Of a stretch of 64,000 nt of DNA, positions 1-9,410 are shown in pieces; within the stretch, counting starts at the first letter, position 1; the number at the start of each line of letters is the position of its first letter. The DNA is taken from assembly GCA_012270065.1 (NCBI GenBank), contig JAAXJB010000092.1, positions 22,322 to 86,321 on the forward strand, written 5' to 3'. Made by a program: the position numbers and the translations under genes. This DNA is from Rubripirellula sp. (GTDB lineage: Bacteria; Planctomycetota; Planctomycetia; Pirellulales; Pirellulaceae). The notes below the pieces were generated by a model. It ran no database searches. It saw only the letters and a program-made list of their open reading frames with translations, and had not been told where the DNA came from.

Positions 1-36
1 ACAGAGATTCAGGGTTTCACAGAGATTCAGGGTTTC
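1..36. repeat. Perfect tandem duplication of an 18-bp unit
   Basis: Positions 1-18 and 19-36 are identical copies of ACAGAGATTCAGGGTTTC. The array begins at the window edge, so more copies may lie to the left. It sits downstream of the EF-hand gene that ends at 165. No protein reading of it is convincing. Confidence 0.9.
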
Positions 37-164
37 ACCGTGGATTGTTGGTTTCTGCACGTATCGAAGTCTCATGTTCATGATTCAAGTTGATTCTGGG
101 ATTCGACTGCCTGCATGAAATCGGATACGTTCGCCCCGTTTGCTCAGGCCATTGCCCATCCGGC

Positions 165-953
165 TCATTTTCGTTTTTTTCTGTCTTTCTCTTTTCCGTG
201 CGTGACACTGCGAATGTACGCCGTCGTTTCACGCGGAGTAAGACTGCCAGAGTTGTCCCGGTCCACCCTTCCGAAATGGTTTTCCATGTGATTGCCGCTC
301 GAGCAGATCGAGGCAAACTCTTTCATATCAAGCAGGCCGTTCTTGTTCTCATCTGCTTTGAGGAACCATTCATCAGGGCTTTGGCGAGACAGCTTCCACC
401 AGGACACCTTGCTCAGAGCGACGGCAAATTCAGCCACATCGAGCACCCCGTTGCTGTCCTTGTCGACTTTGCGAAAGGAGTCCGGACCATGCTTTGGCGA
501 ATGGTAAATGTACCTGCTGAACTCTACGTAACTGATGGAGTTGCTTGAGTCTTTGTCGACCTCGTTGAACAACTGCTGTTCTGTCATCTTGAGTCGCTGT
601 TCGCCAAGCATTTCCGGCTCACCAACCGAAGGCGTGAAAGTGATCGATTTGATGCTATCGTCTTTCTCGCAGGTCGCCTTGACTTCCATGCCCACTCTGG
701 GCTTGCGTTCGCCCTCAGCGGTCAAGCCCACGAACTGGACCACCGACTTGGCGTTCACGTGTAACTGTCGCAGTTGCTCGCCGTTCTGCAGAACGTCAAA
801 CTTTTTGCCCGAGGCATCAACGCTCTTCAGCGTACCAACGACAATACGACTGGTTTTTCCCTTGCTGTTACTCTGCGCCTGAACCACTGGCAGGAGCAAC
901 GACAAGACACTGGTGATGAATGTGAGCGTGCAGATTGTCTGTTTTAAATTCAC
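165..953 (-). CDS. Secreted EF-hand calcium-binding protein
   Basis: The protein has 262 residues. An N-terminal signal peptide ends near residue 26 (VQA|QS). A short beta-rich segment (about 35-108) follows, then four EF-hand loops with the DxDxxG-type pattern at about 133-144, 164-175, 201-212 and 231-242. The tail is very basic (KDRKKRK). Such proteins bind Ca2+ and are common among planctomycete secreted proteins; the partner is unknown. It is the last gene of the sigma/FecR/DUF1549/DUF1501 operon. The start is GTG and overlaps the upstream DUF1501 stop by four bases (GTGA), which suggests translational coupling. The calcium-binding role is well supported; any regulatory or structural role is inference. 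Confidence 0.88.
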   Translation of the reverse strand: MNLKQTICTLTFITSVLSLLLPVVQAQSNSKGKTSRIVVGTLKSVDASGKKFDVLQNGEQLRQLHVNAKSVVQFVGLTAEGERKPRVGMEVKATCEKDDSIKSITFTPSVGEPEMLGEQRLKMTEQQLFNEVDKDSSNSISYVEFSRYIYHSPKHGPDSFRKVDKDSNGVLDVAEFAVALSKVSWWKLSRQSPDEWFLKADENKNGLLDMKEFASICSSGNHMENHFGRVDRDNSGSLTPRETTAYIRSVTHGKEKDRKKRK

Positions 954-2224
954 GAGAATAACTCCAGTACAGGCTTTTCGCCGTCACCGACGGTCATGGG
1001 ACGACCAGAAGGCGAGATGGCTGGTTTTTCGATTTCCATGCCAGCCGCATGTGCAATGCTGGCGTGAAAAGCTCCGACGGAAACGGCATTTTCATCCACA
1101 TAGTATCCATCATCGTCGCTCTTGCCGTAGACAAACCCAGCCTTTGCTCCGCCACCCGCAAGAACCGTCGAAAAGCAGACCGGGTGATGACTGCGCCCAT
1201 CACCATCGAAGTCCGGTTTACGCCCGAATTCCGTTGCCACGACAACCAGCGTTGAATCCAGCATCCCACGCTGTTCAAGGTCGGTGATCAGTGTTGCAAA
1301 AGCCTGATCAAACACGGGCGCTACGTCACCCATTTCGTCCGCAAGCGCTTTGTGGTGATCCCAGCCATCGTGCATGACCTCAACGAACCGAACACCGGAA
1401 CCAACAAGCCGGCGGGCCAGCAAACAGCCCTGACCAAACGGGTTGTTACCATAAGCTTCACGTTGTGCTTCTGATTCACCAGACAAGTCAAAAGCTTTCA
1501 GCTCTTTGCTCTTCATCAGGGCGAGTGCATCGTCATAAAAACCGTTGTAGGCATTGACACCCTTGTCATTGAATTTCCTTCGGAATTCGGCATCAACCCC
1601 GTTCAACAGGGTCAGTCGCTTCGTCGCAATTGACTTGTTTCCAATTGATTTGACGTCATTGATTCCCCGATTGGGATCTCCAATCGCAAGAGGCGCGTAA
1701 CTCGACGGGAAGAAACCATTGCCCTGATCGGAACGTCGATTGACGCATACACTGGATGGCAATGTCTTGCTGCTGCGTCCAAGGTAGTGAGAACCCCAGG
1801 CTCCCAGATTCGGGTGGATAATCGTGCCACGAGGTTCATAAGCGGTGCGCATGAAGTATTTGGCAGGCTTATGCACGCCAATCTTTGCTTCCATCGAACG
1901 AATCACACAGACACGATCTGCAATGGATGCGAATTTCGGAAAGAAATCAGTGACTTGAAAATCGGCTGCCGTGTTGATCGCTTTGGCTGGGCCTTTGGAC
2001 TTTCCGCGTTTGGGGTCCAACGAGTCGATATGACTCAAGCCACCGCCGAGCATCAACCAGATAACGCTTTTCGCTTTACCAAAAGTGGCAAGCTGCTGTT
2101 CTGCCGATTCAGCTGCAACAAGCCTCGTCGCTGGAACGATACTCAGGCCGAACGAAGTCGCGGCACAACGTTCTACGAATTGTCGGCGCGTCGGTGTGTC
2201 TAAAGAGTTGAGAAGTTGCTTCAT
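950..2224 (-). CDS. DUF1501 family Tat-exported protein
   Basis: This 424-residue protein begins with a twin-arginine-like leader (RRQFVERCAATSFGLS, about residues 13-28). The body is typical of DUF1501: an early GGGLSHIDSLDPK segment, a central FGQGCLLARRLVGSGVRFVEV block, and a late VVVATEFGRKP segment followed by H-H-P. DUF1501 belongs to the alkaline-phosphatase/sulfatase-like superfamily and in planctomycetes is nearly always paired with a DUF1549/DUF1553 protein, as here. The biochemical activity of the family is not established. The gene lies 51 bases downstream of the DUF1549 gene and overlaps the EF-hand gene by four bases. Confidence 0.93.
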   Translation of the reverse strand: MKQLLNSLDTPTRRQFVERCAATSFGLSIVPATRLVAAESAEQQLATFGKAKSVIWLMLGGGLSHIDSLDPKRGKSKGPAKAINTAADFQVTDFFPKFASIADRVCVIRSMEAKIGVHKPAKYFMRTAYEPRGTIIHPNLGAWGSHYLGRSSKTLPSSVCVNRRSDQGNGFFPSSYAPLAIGDPNRGINDVKSIGNKSIATKRLTLLNGVDAEFRRKFNDKGVNAYNGFYDDALALMKSKELKAFDLSGESEAQREAYGNNPFGQGCLLARRLVGSGVRFVEVMHDGWDHHKALADEMGDVAPVFDQAFATLITDLEQRGMLDSTLVVVATEFGRKPDFDGDGRSHHPVCFSTVLAGGGAKAGFVYGKSDDDGYYVDENAVSVGAFHASIAHAAGMEIEKPAISPSGRPMTVGDGEKPVLELFS

Positions 2225-2275
2225 GTCGCTTCAAACCGTGAAATGGTCAGGTAGTGAATGGCAGGTAAGGGATTT

Positions 2276-4120
2276 CTATTGGATAAAAATGAACTCGCGG
2301 GAATTCAGGAGCACCCAGAGGATATCACCGAGATCAAGTCCCTGATCGAGAGCAGCGATACACCGTTTTGCATCCCGATCGGTCGGCAGCCGCGACAGGC
2401 ACGACCGGTAAAGCAAGGCAACCTGTTCAGCCCTGGTGTTTTGTCGTTGTACTGCCTTGATGACCATTGAACTGGTCATGAGGTTTTCTGTTACATCTCC
2501 GTTCATCATCGCCAAGGACTCTGTGATACCGCCTTCGGTCGATCCATCGTCAGCAACTTCGCGAGCAGATTGACCGGCAATTCTCAGGAAGTGAGTTGGC
2601 GGCATCGGTTGTGGGAGCTCTGAGGCCCGCAGCCATTCGCCCTTGCCGCGTCGTTCGCCGCCCCGCCGATTCTTGGACTGCAGAAACAGGCCCCGTCCTC
2701 CTTCCCCATTGGAAGCTTTTCCATCTGGAGTCAACGTCATTGCAAATTCGATGATCCTCTCACGATCTGCTGCGATGTCTTTCCTGTCATGGTTGAATTC
2801 GAACGGAAACACCAACCGTTCCATCAAGTGAGCCTTATCCGTCTTCAGCTGGTCGATCTCATTGCCCCGTACAAGTACGACCAGGGAGTCCCAGGTCTGT
2901 TCAGCAGTCATGCGACGTAACAAAGGACCAGGGAATCGAAATTCCTCACCCTCCGGCGGAGTCACGCTGACCTGCTGCTGATATGTTTTTGTATTCAGGA
3001 TCACGCGCTGGAAATTCCGGAGATCAAAATCTACGTTCCGCATGAGTTGGGCAAGATAGTTCAGAAGCTGAGGGTTCGTGGCGTCTTCCAGAACGTCAAG
3101 GTCGGTTACCGGTTCCTTCACCGCAACACCAAAAAACTTCTTCCATAGACGATTGGCAATTGCCTCGGCAAAGCGTGGATTTCTGGGTGATGTCAACCAT
3201 CGAGCAAACAGATTCCGCATTTGGCGAGGGTCGTTTGTAGTGACGTTTGCCCGTCTCGCCCCCTCCCACGTAATGAACTTTGGAACCACTTTCTCGCCCG
3301 GCTTGGCATCGTCATACGCATAATCTTCCGGGAATGTGGTCGAACGGGTGCTATCAAAAACAACGCGTTCCATATTCGGCTGAAGCAGAGTGACAAGATT
3401 CGCTTTCGAAAAATTCTTGTCACGGAGCGTTATCGCTGGCTTTCTTGTGTCAACACGCTCAAAAGCAGTTGAACCAAAGAAGGACGCCATTTCATAGAAG
3501 TCTTTTTGAGTCCATTCGGCGAAGGGATGATCATGGCACTGGGCACAGGCAACATTGGCTCCAAGAAAAGTCGTCAGCGTATTGGAAAGACTGTCCAGTG
3601 GCATGCTCGCATCACGCAGAAGGTACGCGGTCGCTCCGTTCTCTCCGAGCCGACCATCAGCCGTGAGCATGTCGTGAACCAGTTCATCCCATGGTCGATT
3701 CTCCCGAAGCTGTGTCTTCAACCAGGTGTGAAAGGTCCACGTCTTGCCAATGCGGTAGTAGTCATCCTTGACACGAAGCATGTCTGCCAGCCAGTTGAAC
3801 ATATGCGACTCGTGTCCCGGCGAATCCAAAAGCTCATCAATCAATCTGGCTCGACGATCTCGACCCTTGTCAGCGAAGAAGCTTGCAAGCTCCTGATCCG
3901 TCGGAATCCGGCCAATCACATCCAGATAGACACGGCGAACGAATTGAATATCACCAATGAGCTGATTGGGTTGCAAGTCGTGCTTCTGTAAATCAAATCG
4001 AATGATCGCGTCAATTCGAGAAGAAGCACTGTCGCGATCGTCAGCACTCGCATTCGTTGTTGCGAGCATGAGCCCGAGCAGCAGGCCGCAATTTCTGATT
4101 GGTCTTGGAATCATTGACAT
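2276..4120 (-). CDS. DUF1549/DUF1553 protein with c-type haem motif
   Basis: The protein has 614 residues. A signal peptide ends near residue 26 (NASA|DD). A DUF1549 region follows (about 33-240) with the family hallmark FVRRVYLDVIGRIPT at about 60-74 and LLDSPGHE at about 97-104. A CAQCHDHPF haem-binding CxxCH motif has C192, C195 and H196. DUF1553 covers about 300-560 (ANRLWKKFFG, QRVILNTKTYQQ). These periplasmic proteins are expanded in Planctomycetes and are presumed to be redox or cytochrome-like; their substrate is unknown. The gene sits 72 bases after the FecR gene and directly before DUF1501, so both belong to the ECF-sigma operon. There is no clear Shine-Dalgarno sequence. Confidence 0.93.
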   Translation of the reverse strand: MSMIPRPIRNCGLLLGLMLATTNASADDRDSASSRIDAIIRFDLQKHDLQPNQLIGDIQFVRRVYLDVIGRIPTDQELASFFADKGRDRRARLIDELLDSPGHESHMFNWLADMLRVKDDYYRIGKTWTFHTWLKTQLRENRPWDELVHDMLTADGRLGENGATAYLLRDASMPLDSLSNTLTTFLGANVACAQCHDHPFAEWTQKDFYEMASFFGSTAFERVDTRKPAITLRDKNFSKANLVTLLQPNMERVVFDSTRSTTFPEDYAYDDAKPGEKVVPKFITWEGARRANVTTNDPRQMRNLFARWLTSPRNPRFAEAIANRLWKKFFGVAVKEPVTDLDVLEDATNPQLLNYLAQLMRNVDFDLRNFQRVILNTKTYQQQVSVTPPEGEEFRFPGPLLRRMTAEQTWDSLVVLVRGNEIDQLKTDKAHLMERLVFPFEFNHDRKDIAADRERIIEFAMTLTPDGKASNGEGGRGLFLQSKNRRGGERRGKGEWLRASELPQPMPPTHFLRIAGQSAREVADDGSTEGGITESLAMMNGDVTENLMTSSMVIKAVQRQNTRAEQVALLYRSCLSRLPTDRDAKRCIAALDQGLDLGDILWVLLNSREFIFIQ

Positions 4121-4192
4121 GGTTGCAAAAGGGGAGATGGATTTCTCGTTTCAGGAATTTCTCATTGTTTGAATCAGGGACGTGTTCTGTTT

Positions 4193-5626
4193 TTACGGAT
4201 GCTCTGCAACGATGACGCGGATTTGATCGACTGCAGAACTCGCTGAAAGATCAAGTGACAATGTCCGGCGGTCCTGACTGAGGGTCACATTGTCTCGACC
4301 TGAGTCAGGCCGATCATCCGGGCGGGTTGGCTCAATGCCCCGTCGCGTGTCTCCATAATCACCTAGCTGATGCCCGAGGGTTTCGTCTGTTCTGATGAGC
4401 TGGGAAGTTCCACCAATCAGTCCGAGAATGGGTCGATCAAATGTGATTTGTCCGATGACCCTCGCTCCGTCTGCTTCTTCCCGGGTGAACTCACCAATCG
4501 GATTGAGTTGCAACAGATAACTACGAACCAACTGGCCCGCAGCAATCACCTGTTGATTCTGGCGGCGAACACGAATGTACTGCCCGGGTTTTGTCACATT
4601 GACTTCGAGATCCGATGTCAGCCGAACTTGCGCGCGTTCCGGAAATACGAGAATGTGGTCACTGTCTTCGTATCTCCCCGGAACAAAGGCGGGCCCGGGT
4701 GAAACGAACTTCATCAACCCCGTTGCCTGCAAAACACCGGACGTGACCGGCCATGCATCTTCGTAACGCTCTGTCGAGTAGTCCACGGTATCGATCGTGT
4801 CAGCTTCCGGTCTGGACCGGACGGCGTTGCCTTCGCTGACGAGCTGTGGAGCATCTTGACCGTCAGCAAGACTGACCTCTACTTCTCCCTCAAAAACACA
4901 GACATCCGTTTCACCATTTCCTCCCACCGAAACACCAAAGGCTGTTCCCAGATCAACGACATCCATCGTTGGCGTGATCACTTCAAAACCCACGGCTGAC
5001 TCTGGTATGAATGCAGTGAGTATGCCACTGTTGAGAATTGTTTTATCTGTCGACAAAATCTCGAATTTGGCAGGACCCTGAAGAGTAACCGTGGCACCAT
5101 TGCGGAAATCCAATCGGGCCAAACCAGTCTCCAGATGCAGCTTGCCTAGACCGATCTGGTCTCCCAGTTTTCGTGCATTGCTTTCCCACCTCGCATTGGA
5201 TGTGTACTCAAGTGTGGCAATCGCCGACGCGTTCGCCTCACGGATGGAGTCCGAACCAGACCAATTCAGGAACAGCAACAGCGATGCAGCGGTAGCCAGC
5301 ACTGCCATGGTGACCACCGTGGCGCGCCGCGACGCCTTGAACCGTACCCATTTGAACTGTGACGTTGCACTCGACTTGGAGACAACCTCAGCAGACTCAA
5401 GGTCCGGAGCATCCGTTGGAAGGCTACTTCCAGTTCCAGACATATTTCCTGATTCGTTTGTACGGCCATGTTCATTGATCAACCCGGTCAGCAGACGCAG
5501 ATCATTGAATTGCCTTACACGATCAGGTGAGTTTGCGAGCTCACGATTCAGCACTTCCAGATCAACGCCAGTAATCGCATCTTCCAGATACAACGTGATC
5601 AAACGAAGGAAATCTTCATCATTCAT
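4193..5626 (-). CDS. FecR-domain transmembrane anti-sigma regulator
   Basis: I place the start at 5626, not further upstream, because MNDEDFLRLI there overlaps the sigma-factor stop as ATGA and a GGAG lies about 11 bases before it. The result is a 477-residue protein. The N-terminal cytoplasmic segment (about 1-90) resembles the anti-sigma part of FecR proteins. A single membrane helix lies near 110-130 (AVLATAASLLLFL). The periplasmic FecR domain covers about 165-265 (TGLARLDFRNGATVTLQGPA, VVDLGTAFGVSV). The C-terminal 200 residues form a beta-rich extension. FecR-type proteins hold or transmit signals to their cognate ECF sigma factor, and the adjacent, overlapping sigma gene fits this. The sensed signal is unknown. 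Confidence 0.9.
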   Translation of the reverse strand: MNDEDFLRLITLYLEDAITGVDLEVLNRELANSPDRVRQFNDLRLLTGLINEHGRTNESGNMSGTGSSLPTDAPDLESAEVVSKSSATSQFKWVRFKASRRATVVTMAVLATAASLLLFLNWSGSDSIREANASAIATLEYTSNARWESNARKLGDQIGLGKLHLETGLARLDFRNGATVTLQGPAKFEILSTDKTILNSGILTAFIPESAVGFEVITPTMDVVDLGTAFGVSVGGNGETDVCVFEGEVEVSLADGQDAPQLVSEGNAVRSRPEADTIDTVDYSTERYEDAWPVTSGVLQATGLMKFVSPGPAFVPGRYEDSDHILVFPERAQVRLTSDLEVNVTKPGQYIRVRRQNQQVIAAGQLVRSYLLQLNPIGEFTREEADGARVIGQITFDRPILGLIGGTSQLIRTDETLGHQLGDYGDTRRGIEPTRPDDRPDSGRDNVTLSQDRRTLSLDLSASSAVDQIRVIVAEHP

Positions 5627-6153
5627 GAGAAAGAATCTCCTGGATCGAGTGCTGCCATCTTCTTTTGTATGCACTGCGCCAGCGTGACATAAATGCGCTG
5701 CAAAGCCTTGTACACAGCCTCGGGTTTCCGCCCAAGTTTCTCAGCTACCCGATTGCCGCGCAACCCTTCAAAATAACGCATCCTTATCGTCTGACGCGCA
5801 TTCTCGCTCAATCGATCCAGACACTCGTGCAGTGCATCCGCTCGCAAAGACATGTCAGTGGTGTCACGATGTTCCAGCTCCGCGTCGACAAGATTCAGGA
5901 TCGATTCGTCAAGCAGTGCCACTTGATACTTGCGTTGACGAATCAACTCGTAGCATCGGTTACGTAGCACCTTCCACGACCAATCTCGCAGATGCTGAGG
6001 CCCCTCAAAACTGTCATGGTTCTGAAAAACCAGGGTCAACATGTCCTGATAGGCATCCTCTGACAAGTCGGATTGACGCAGAATCGACCACGCCAAAGCA
6101 ATCTGCTTCGTCCGCTCGGGCATCAGAACTTTGAGGATTTCAGTACGGTCCAT
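5623..6153 (-). CDS. ECF-type RNA polymerase sigma factor
   Basis: This 176-residue protein contains sigma region 2 (about residues 10-75, including a W-S-W-K-V-L-R-N-R-C-Y-E-L-I-R run) and region 4 (about 112-165, with a helix-turn-helix GLRGNRVAEKLGRKPEAVYKALQRI). Its length and lack of regions 1 and 3 match extracytoplasmic-function sigma factors of the planctomycete/verrucomicrobial type. It directs RNA polymerase to a small regulon, probably including its own operon. It is the first gene of the operon and overlaps the FecR gene by four bases, the usual sigma/anti-sigma arrangement. I could not identify a matching promoter by eye. Confidence 0.94.
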   Translation of the reverse strand: MDRTEILKVLMPERTKQIALAWSILRQSDLSEDAYQDMLTLVFQNHDSFEGPQHLRDWSWKVLRNRCYELIRQRKYQVALLDESILNLVDAELEHRDTTDMSLRADALHECLDRLSENARQTIRMRYFEGLRGNRVAEKLGRKPEAVYKALQRIYVTLAQCIQKKMAALDPGDSFS

Positions 6154-6471
6154 GACTTACATCATGCGCGAGACGAGAAAGTGTGGACATGCTTTTTGAA
6201 AAACATTCACATAATCCTGCAGAAACCGGAAAAACGCGGTGGGATTAAGCAGTCAGGGACCACGTGCTCCAAAAGAACTTCCGTGTCATTTCCGCCAAAT
6301 TAAGAACCGCGCCGAGCCGGATCAACACGCTGAATGATCCACAATCGATCCATTTACGCTTCGACCATTCCACGGTCTCAAACAAAACCCTGCACTCTGG
6401 ACCTGGAATGACACCCCCACAGATTCATCTTTTGCCTTCCATTGAACGAGTAAACTGGACAAGAAAAGCTG
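6154..6471. other. Intergenic region upstream of the sigma operon
   Basis: These 318 bases separate the end of the sialidase operon (right) from the start of the sigma operon (left); both are on the minus strand. The operon promoter must lie here, but I see no convincing -35/-10 pair or terminator hairpin. Short reading frames crossing it have no recognisable content. Confidence 0.6.
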
Positions 6472-7698
6472 TCATGGGGCAATCTTGAGCTTGCCAAAAT
6501 GAATGTGTGTTCTCGTCTTGTCAGCCGTTCCACTATCCCACACGCACCGGAAATCGCCCGGCGCGACCTCACACAGGGTTGGATATGAGTTCTTGATTCC
6601 TGCGTGGTAGAACGTTTTTTGTCCACTCCAGTCTCCGCCAGAGGGTTTGATTTTATAGCGCAATGACGTTCGTCCCCCGTTTGGAAAATCTGGCGTTTTG
6701 TCTCGCTGTGCCGGCCCATCGTTGTAGACGTAAATGTGTGTTCCGTTTGTCGAACGACCAAAGAATCCCTTGGATTTGGCATTATGCAAGTCAGGTTCAG
6801 CGCGAGCGATGGACCATGTTTTCCCGCCATCGCTGCTGACACTGGAATATGCTCGTGGAGGGTTGGTGGTGAGATCCGTCCTGTCGTAGTTGGCAGTCCG
6901 CATCACAATCTTCAATTCACCGTCTTCATCACCAGGAGCCAAATTGCCCTCGTGAAGAAACACGCGCGCGTCAGCAGGCTGCGGTATGAAGGATTGCAAT
7001 TTCCATTCCAGCAGGCTTGTGCTGGTCAGAAGAAAGTGATCGCGTGAGCCACGTGGATCAGCAGCCAGTGTGTTTCGGTGCGCCGGCAGAAGAAAATGAG
7101 TCTGTCCGCCGATCATGGTCTTTACTGGTGCAGCGTTCAGAATCAGCGGCCCAGTGTAATGCATGGCCAACTCAACCGCTGTCCATGATCGCCCGTTGTC
7201 AGCCGTGAAGGCTGCCGCCAGCCCGGACTCTTCGCTGTTGCGTTGGGCAATCGAACACCGCATTGCAAAACACCAAATCACAGCTTGCCCAGGGACACGA
7301 TACAAAACCGGGTTGGCGTACGCGAACTGGATCGCTCCCTGACGTCGTGTGTGATCGAATACAGCGACTGGTTCATCCCACGTATCCCCGTCATCTGTTG
7401 AAAGTGTTGCGAAAATATCTCCCATATCTTTCTTTCCATTTCGCATGGCACCGAAAGCAACGAGCAGATGATTTTTTTTGTCTCCCTGAATGATGAATGG
7501 CTGCCAAACGCGCCAAGCCTGCGGATGCTGTTCGACACGCCGGATTGTACGAACGTCTGTCACATCACCCGAATACTCGGGTTCTTCATGCTCGGGTTTT
7601 GGATACTCCGGTTCCTGCCCATTCGCAGAGACCGCCACAAGCAGCAAGGCAATGAAAACGGAGTGGCCAAGATGGAATGGATTTGCGAAAACTGTCAT
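6472..7698 (-). CDS. Secreted sialidase-fold (BNR repeat) protein
   Basis: The protein has 408 residues. A signal peptide ends near residue 28 (ANG|QE), followed by a proline/glutamate-rich stretch (YPKPEHEEPEYSG). Asp-box/BNR repeats of the S-x-D-x-G-x-T-W type are visible as STDDGDTWDE, TADNGRSWTA and SSDGGKTWSI, marking a six-bladed sialidase-type propeller. Such proteins are exo-alpha-sialidases or other glycoside hydrolases or binding proteins; the substrate cannot be fixed from sequence alone. It is the last gene of the operon that begins near 15908 and lies 119 bases after a sulfatase, suggesting joint action on a sulfated glycan. There is no clear ribosome binding site. Confidence 0.85.
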   Translation of the reverse strand: MTVFANPFHLGHSVFIALLLVAVSANGQEPEYPKPEHEEPEYSGDVTDVRTIRRVEQHPQAWRVWQPFIIQGDKKNHLLVAFGAMRNGKKDMGDIFATLSTDDGDTWDEPVAVFDHTRRQGAIQFAYANPVLYRVPGQAVIWCFAMRCSIAQRNSEESGLAAAFTADNGRSWTAVELAMHYTGPLILNAAPVKTMIGGQTHFLLPAHRNTLAADPRGSRDHFLLTSTSLLEWKLQSFIPQPADARVFLHEGNLAPGDEDGELKIVMRTANYDRTDLTTNPPRAYSSVSSDGGKTWSIARAEPDLHNAKSKGFFGRSTNGTHIYVYNDGPAQRDKTPDFPNGGRTSLRYKIKPSGGDWSGQKTFYHAGIKNSYPTLCEVAPGDFRCVWDSGTADKTRTHIHFGKLKIAP

Positions 7699-7817
7699 GG
7701 CAGGCGCAGGTGTGCAAAAGTGTCGTTATCGATGGGTAAATCAATCAGCGGCGTGCTGATTTTTTTGCAAATCGTCATGAATTGGAATCTGTAGTGTCTT
7801 TGTGCAGTCGTTTTTCG

Positions 7818-9314
7818 TCACTCACTGACTGCCTCCAGAAAATAGTCGGGATATTTCCATGCATGTTTCTTGCCAATGGACTTCTTCTTTACCGAGCGGA
7901 CTTCTTTCGTCAACTTGCGGAGTTTTTGTGGATCAAGGAGGGGGTCGTTGGTTTCGCGTCGCCACTGATCAAGGCGTTTCTGCAAATCTGACAATACATC
8001 TGCGTAACGTGGGTCTCCAGCAAGATTGCGGAATTCGTGAGGATCTTCCTCCAAGTCATAGAGCTGGTAACGTGGCGGTTTTCGCATCAAAGCATAGGCC
8101 GATCGAACTTCTGAACGGGCGGCTGCAATCACCGCATCGAGGTCCAGATTCGCGGCATGATTCTCCCCACCCTTGTTTGCCTGCAATTTCTCAAGGGTGA
8201 TGTCGTAATCAGGGTGAATTGTATTGGGCAGCAGACTTTCGATGAGTTTGTAGCGATCACCGCGAATACATCGCTGCGGAAAATAGTTCGGTGCGGCTGC
8301 GTGCATATGATATTCGGCGCAATAATGGGTGCGCCATGAGTCAACGCCCGGTTGAAACAGAGGCTGGAGTTTCGCTCCTGGCAACCCCACAACATCAACC
8401 GCTCCTGCTGCATCAAGCAATGTCGGCATCAGATCCAGCGTCGAAACGAGCTCATCACAGATCTGAGGGGTAATGTGCCCGGGCCAACGGATCAACATCG
8501 GAATGCGTAATCCACCCTCGTAGCATGTTCGCTTCCCACGCAGCATGTCAGCCCCGTGGTCCCCGATGTAGATGACGATCGTACTGTCAGATTTCCCTGA
8601 TTGATCAAGTACTGCAAGTAGATCACCAACAAGTGAATCAAGACGACTCATGCAATTGTAATGATCTGCAACCCTCTCGCGAAAAGCTGGTGAGTCGATG
8701 CCCATGTATTCCATTACCTTCACATCTTCTCTGGTCTGCGGCTTATCCGGCAACCCTTCCACCTGCGCGATCCACGGTCGGTGCGCATCCGGATAGTTCA
8801 CGCTGAGAAAAAACGGTTTTTCGCTGGCGTTAATAAACTTCTCTGCCTGCGATGCGTATTCACTCAGCTCAGTCCGTTGAAAGTTGGCACTGTCGATCTC
8901 GTGCATGTCAAATGGAAATGCTGAAGCAGGGTTGATGTGCAACTTGCCGATGATCCCCGTTCGATAGTCAACCTCTTTCAAACTGCGAGGCAAGTTGGGA
9001 GTATCGTCGCGATACAGCCGAAAGCCCCAGGTCGCGAGCCCAATCTGACCATTTTGATGCGGATACAACCCAGTCAAAAAGCTGGCTCGGGACTGACTGC
9101 AACCAGCCTGAGGTACAAACGCTCTGCGAAACAGAATGCCAGTGGCTGCCAACTGGTCGAGATGCGGCGTTCTGGCAAACCGATCGCCATAACAGCCCAA
9201 TTCCGGGCCGTTATCCTCGGACACAATCAACAGTATGTTCGGTTTTGCTTCCGCCAATCGGGCATCAGTTACAAACAGGCATACCAGAATCAGAATTGGT
9301 TTCGCGTATCTCAT
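7818..9314 (-). CDS. Sulfatase with non-canonical C-S-Q-S-R active-site motif
   Basis: I prefer the ATG at 9314 (498 residues) over a GTG at 9353, because the protein then opens directly with a signal peptide (KPILILVCLFVTDARLAEA). The sulfatase core begins with NILLIVSEDNGPELGCYGD. The expected formylglycine site is C72-S-Q-S-R (followed by ASFLTG), with Gln where the consensus has Pro or Ala. A GDHG metal-site segment (IYIGDHGADML) is intact. Overall it resembles heparan N-sulfatase/sulfamidase-like planctomycete sulfatases (the SEDNGP opening). It would hydrolyse sulfate esters or sulfamates outside the cytoplasm. It lies between the unknown paralogues and the sialidase-fold gene. Confidence 0.92.
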   Translation of the reverse strand: MRYAKPILILVCLFVTDARLAEAKPNILLIVSEDNGPELGCYGDRFARTPHLDQLAATGILFRRAFVPQAGCSQSRASFLTGLYPHQNGQIGLATWGFRLYRDDTPNLPRSLKEVDYRTGIIGKLHINPASAFPFDMHEIDSANFQRTELSEYASQAEKFINASEKPFFLSVNYPDAHRPWIAQVEGLPDKPQTREDVKVMEYMGIDSPAFRERVADHYNCMSRLDSLVGDLLAVLDQSGKSDSTIVIYIGDHGADMLRGKRTCYEGGLRIPMLIRWPGHITPQICDELVSTLDLMPTLLDAAGAVDVVGLPGAKLQPLFQPGVDSWRTHYCAEYHMHAAAPNYFPQRCIRGDRYKLIESLLPNTIHPDYDITLEKLQANKGGENHAANLDLDAVIAAARSEVRSAYALMRKPPRYQLYDLEEDPHEFRNLAGDPRYADVLSDLQKRLDQWRRETNDPLLDPQKLRKLTKEVRSVKKKSIGKKHAWKYPDYFLEAVSE

Positions 9315-9410
9315 GTGGCAATGAAACGTGGTTTGGATGGTCGAGACTCCCACAGCATGATCCCGATTTTTACATCAAGACACTGGCAGCACAGTGCCTG
9401 AAGCAGCAAC

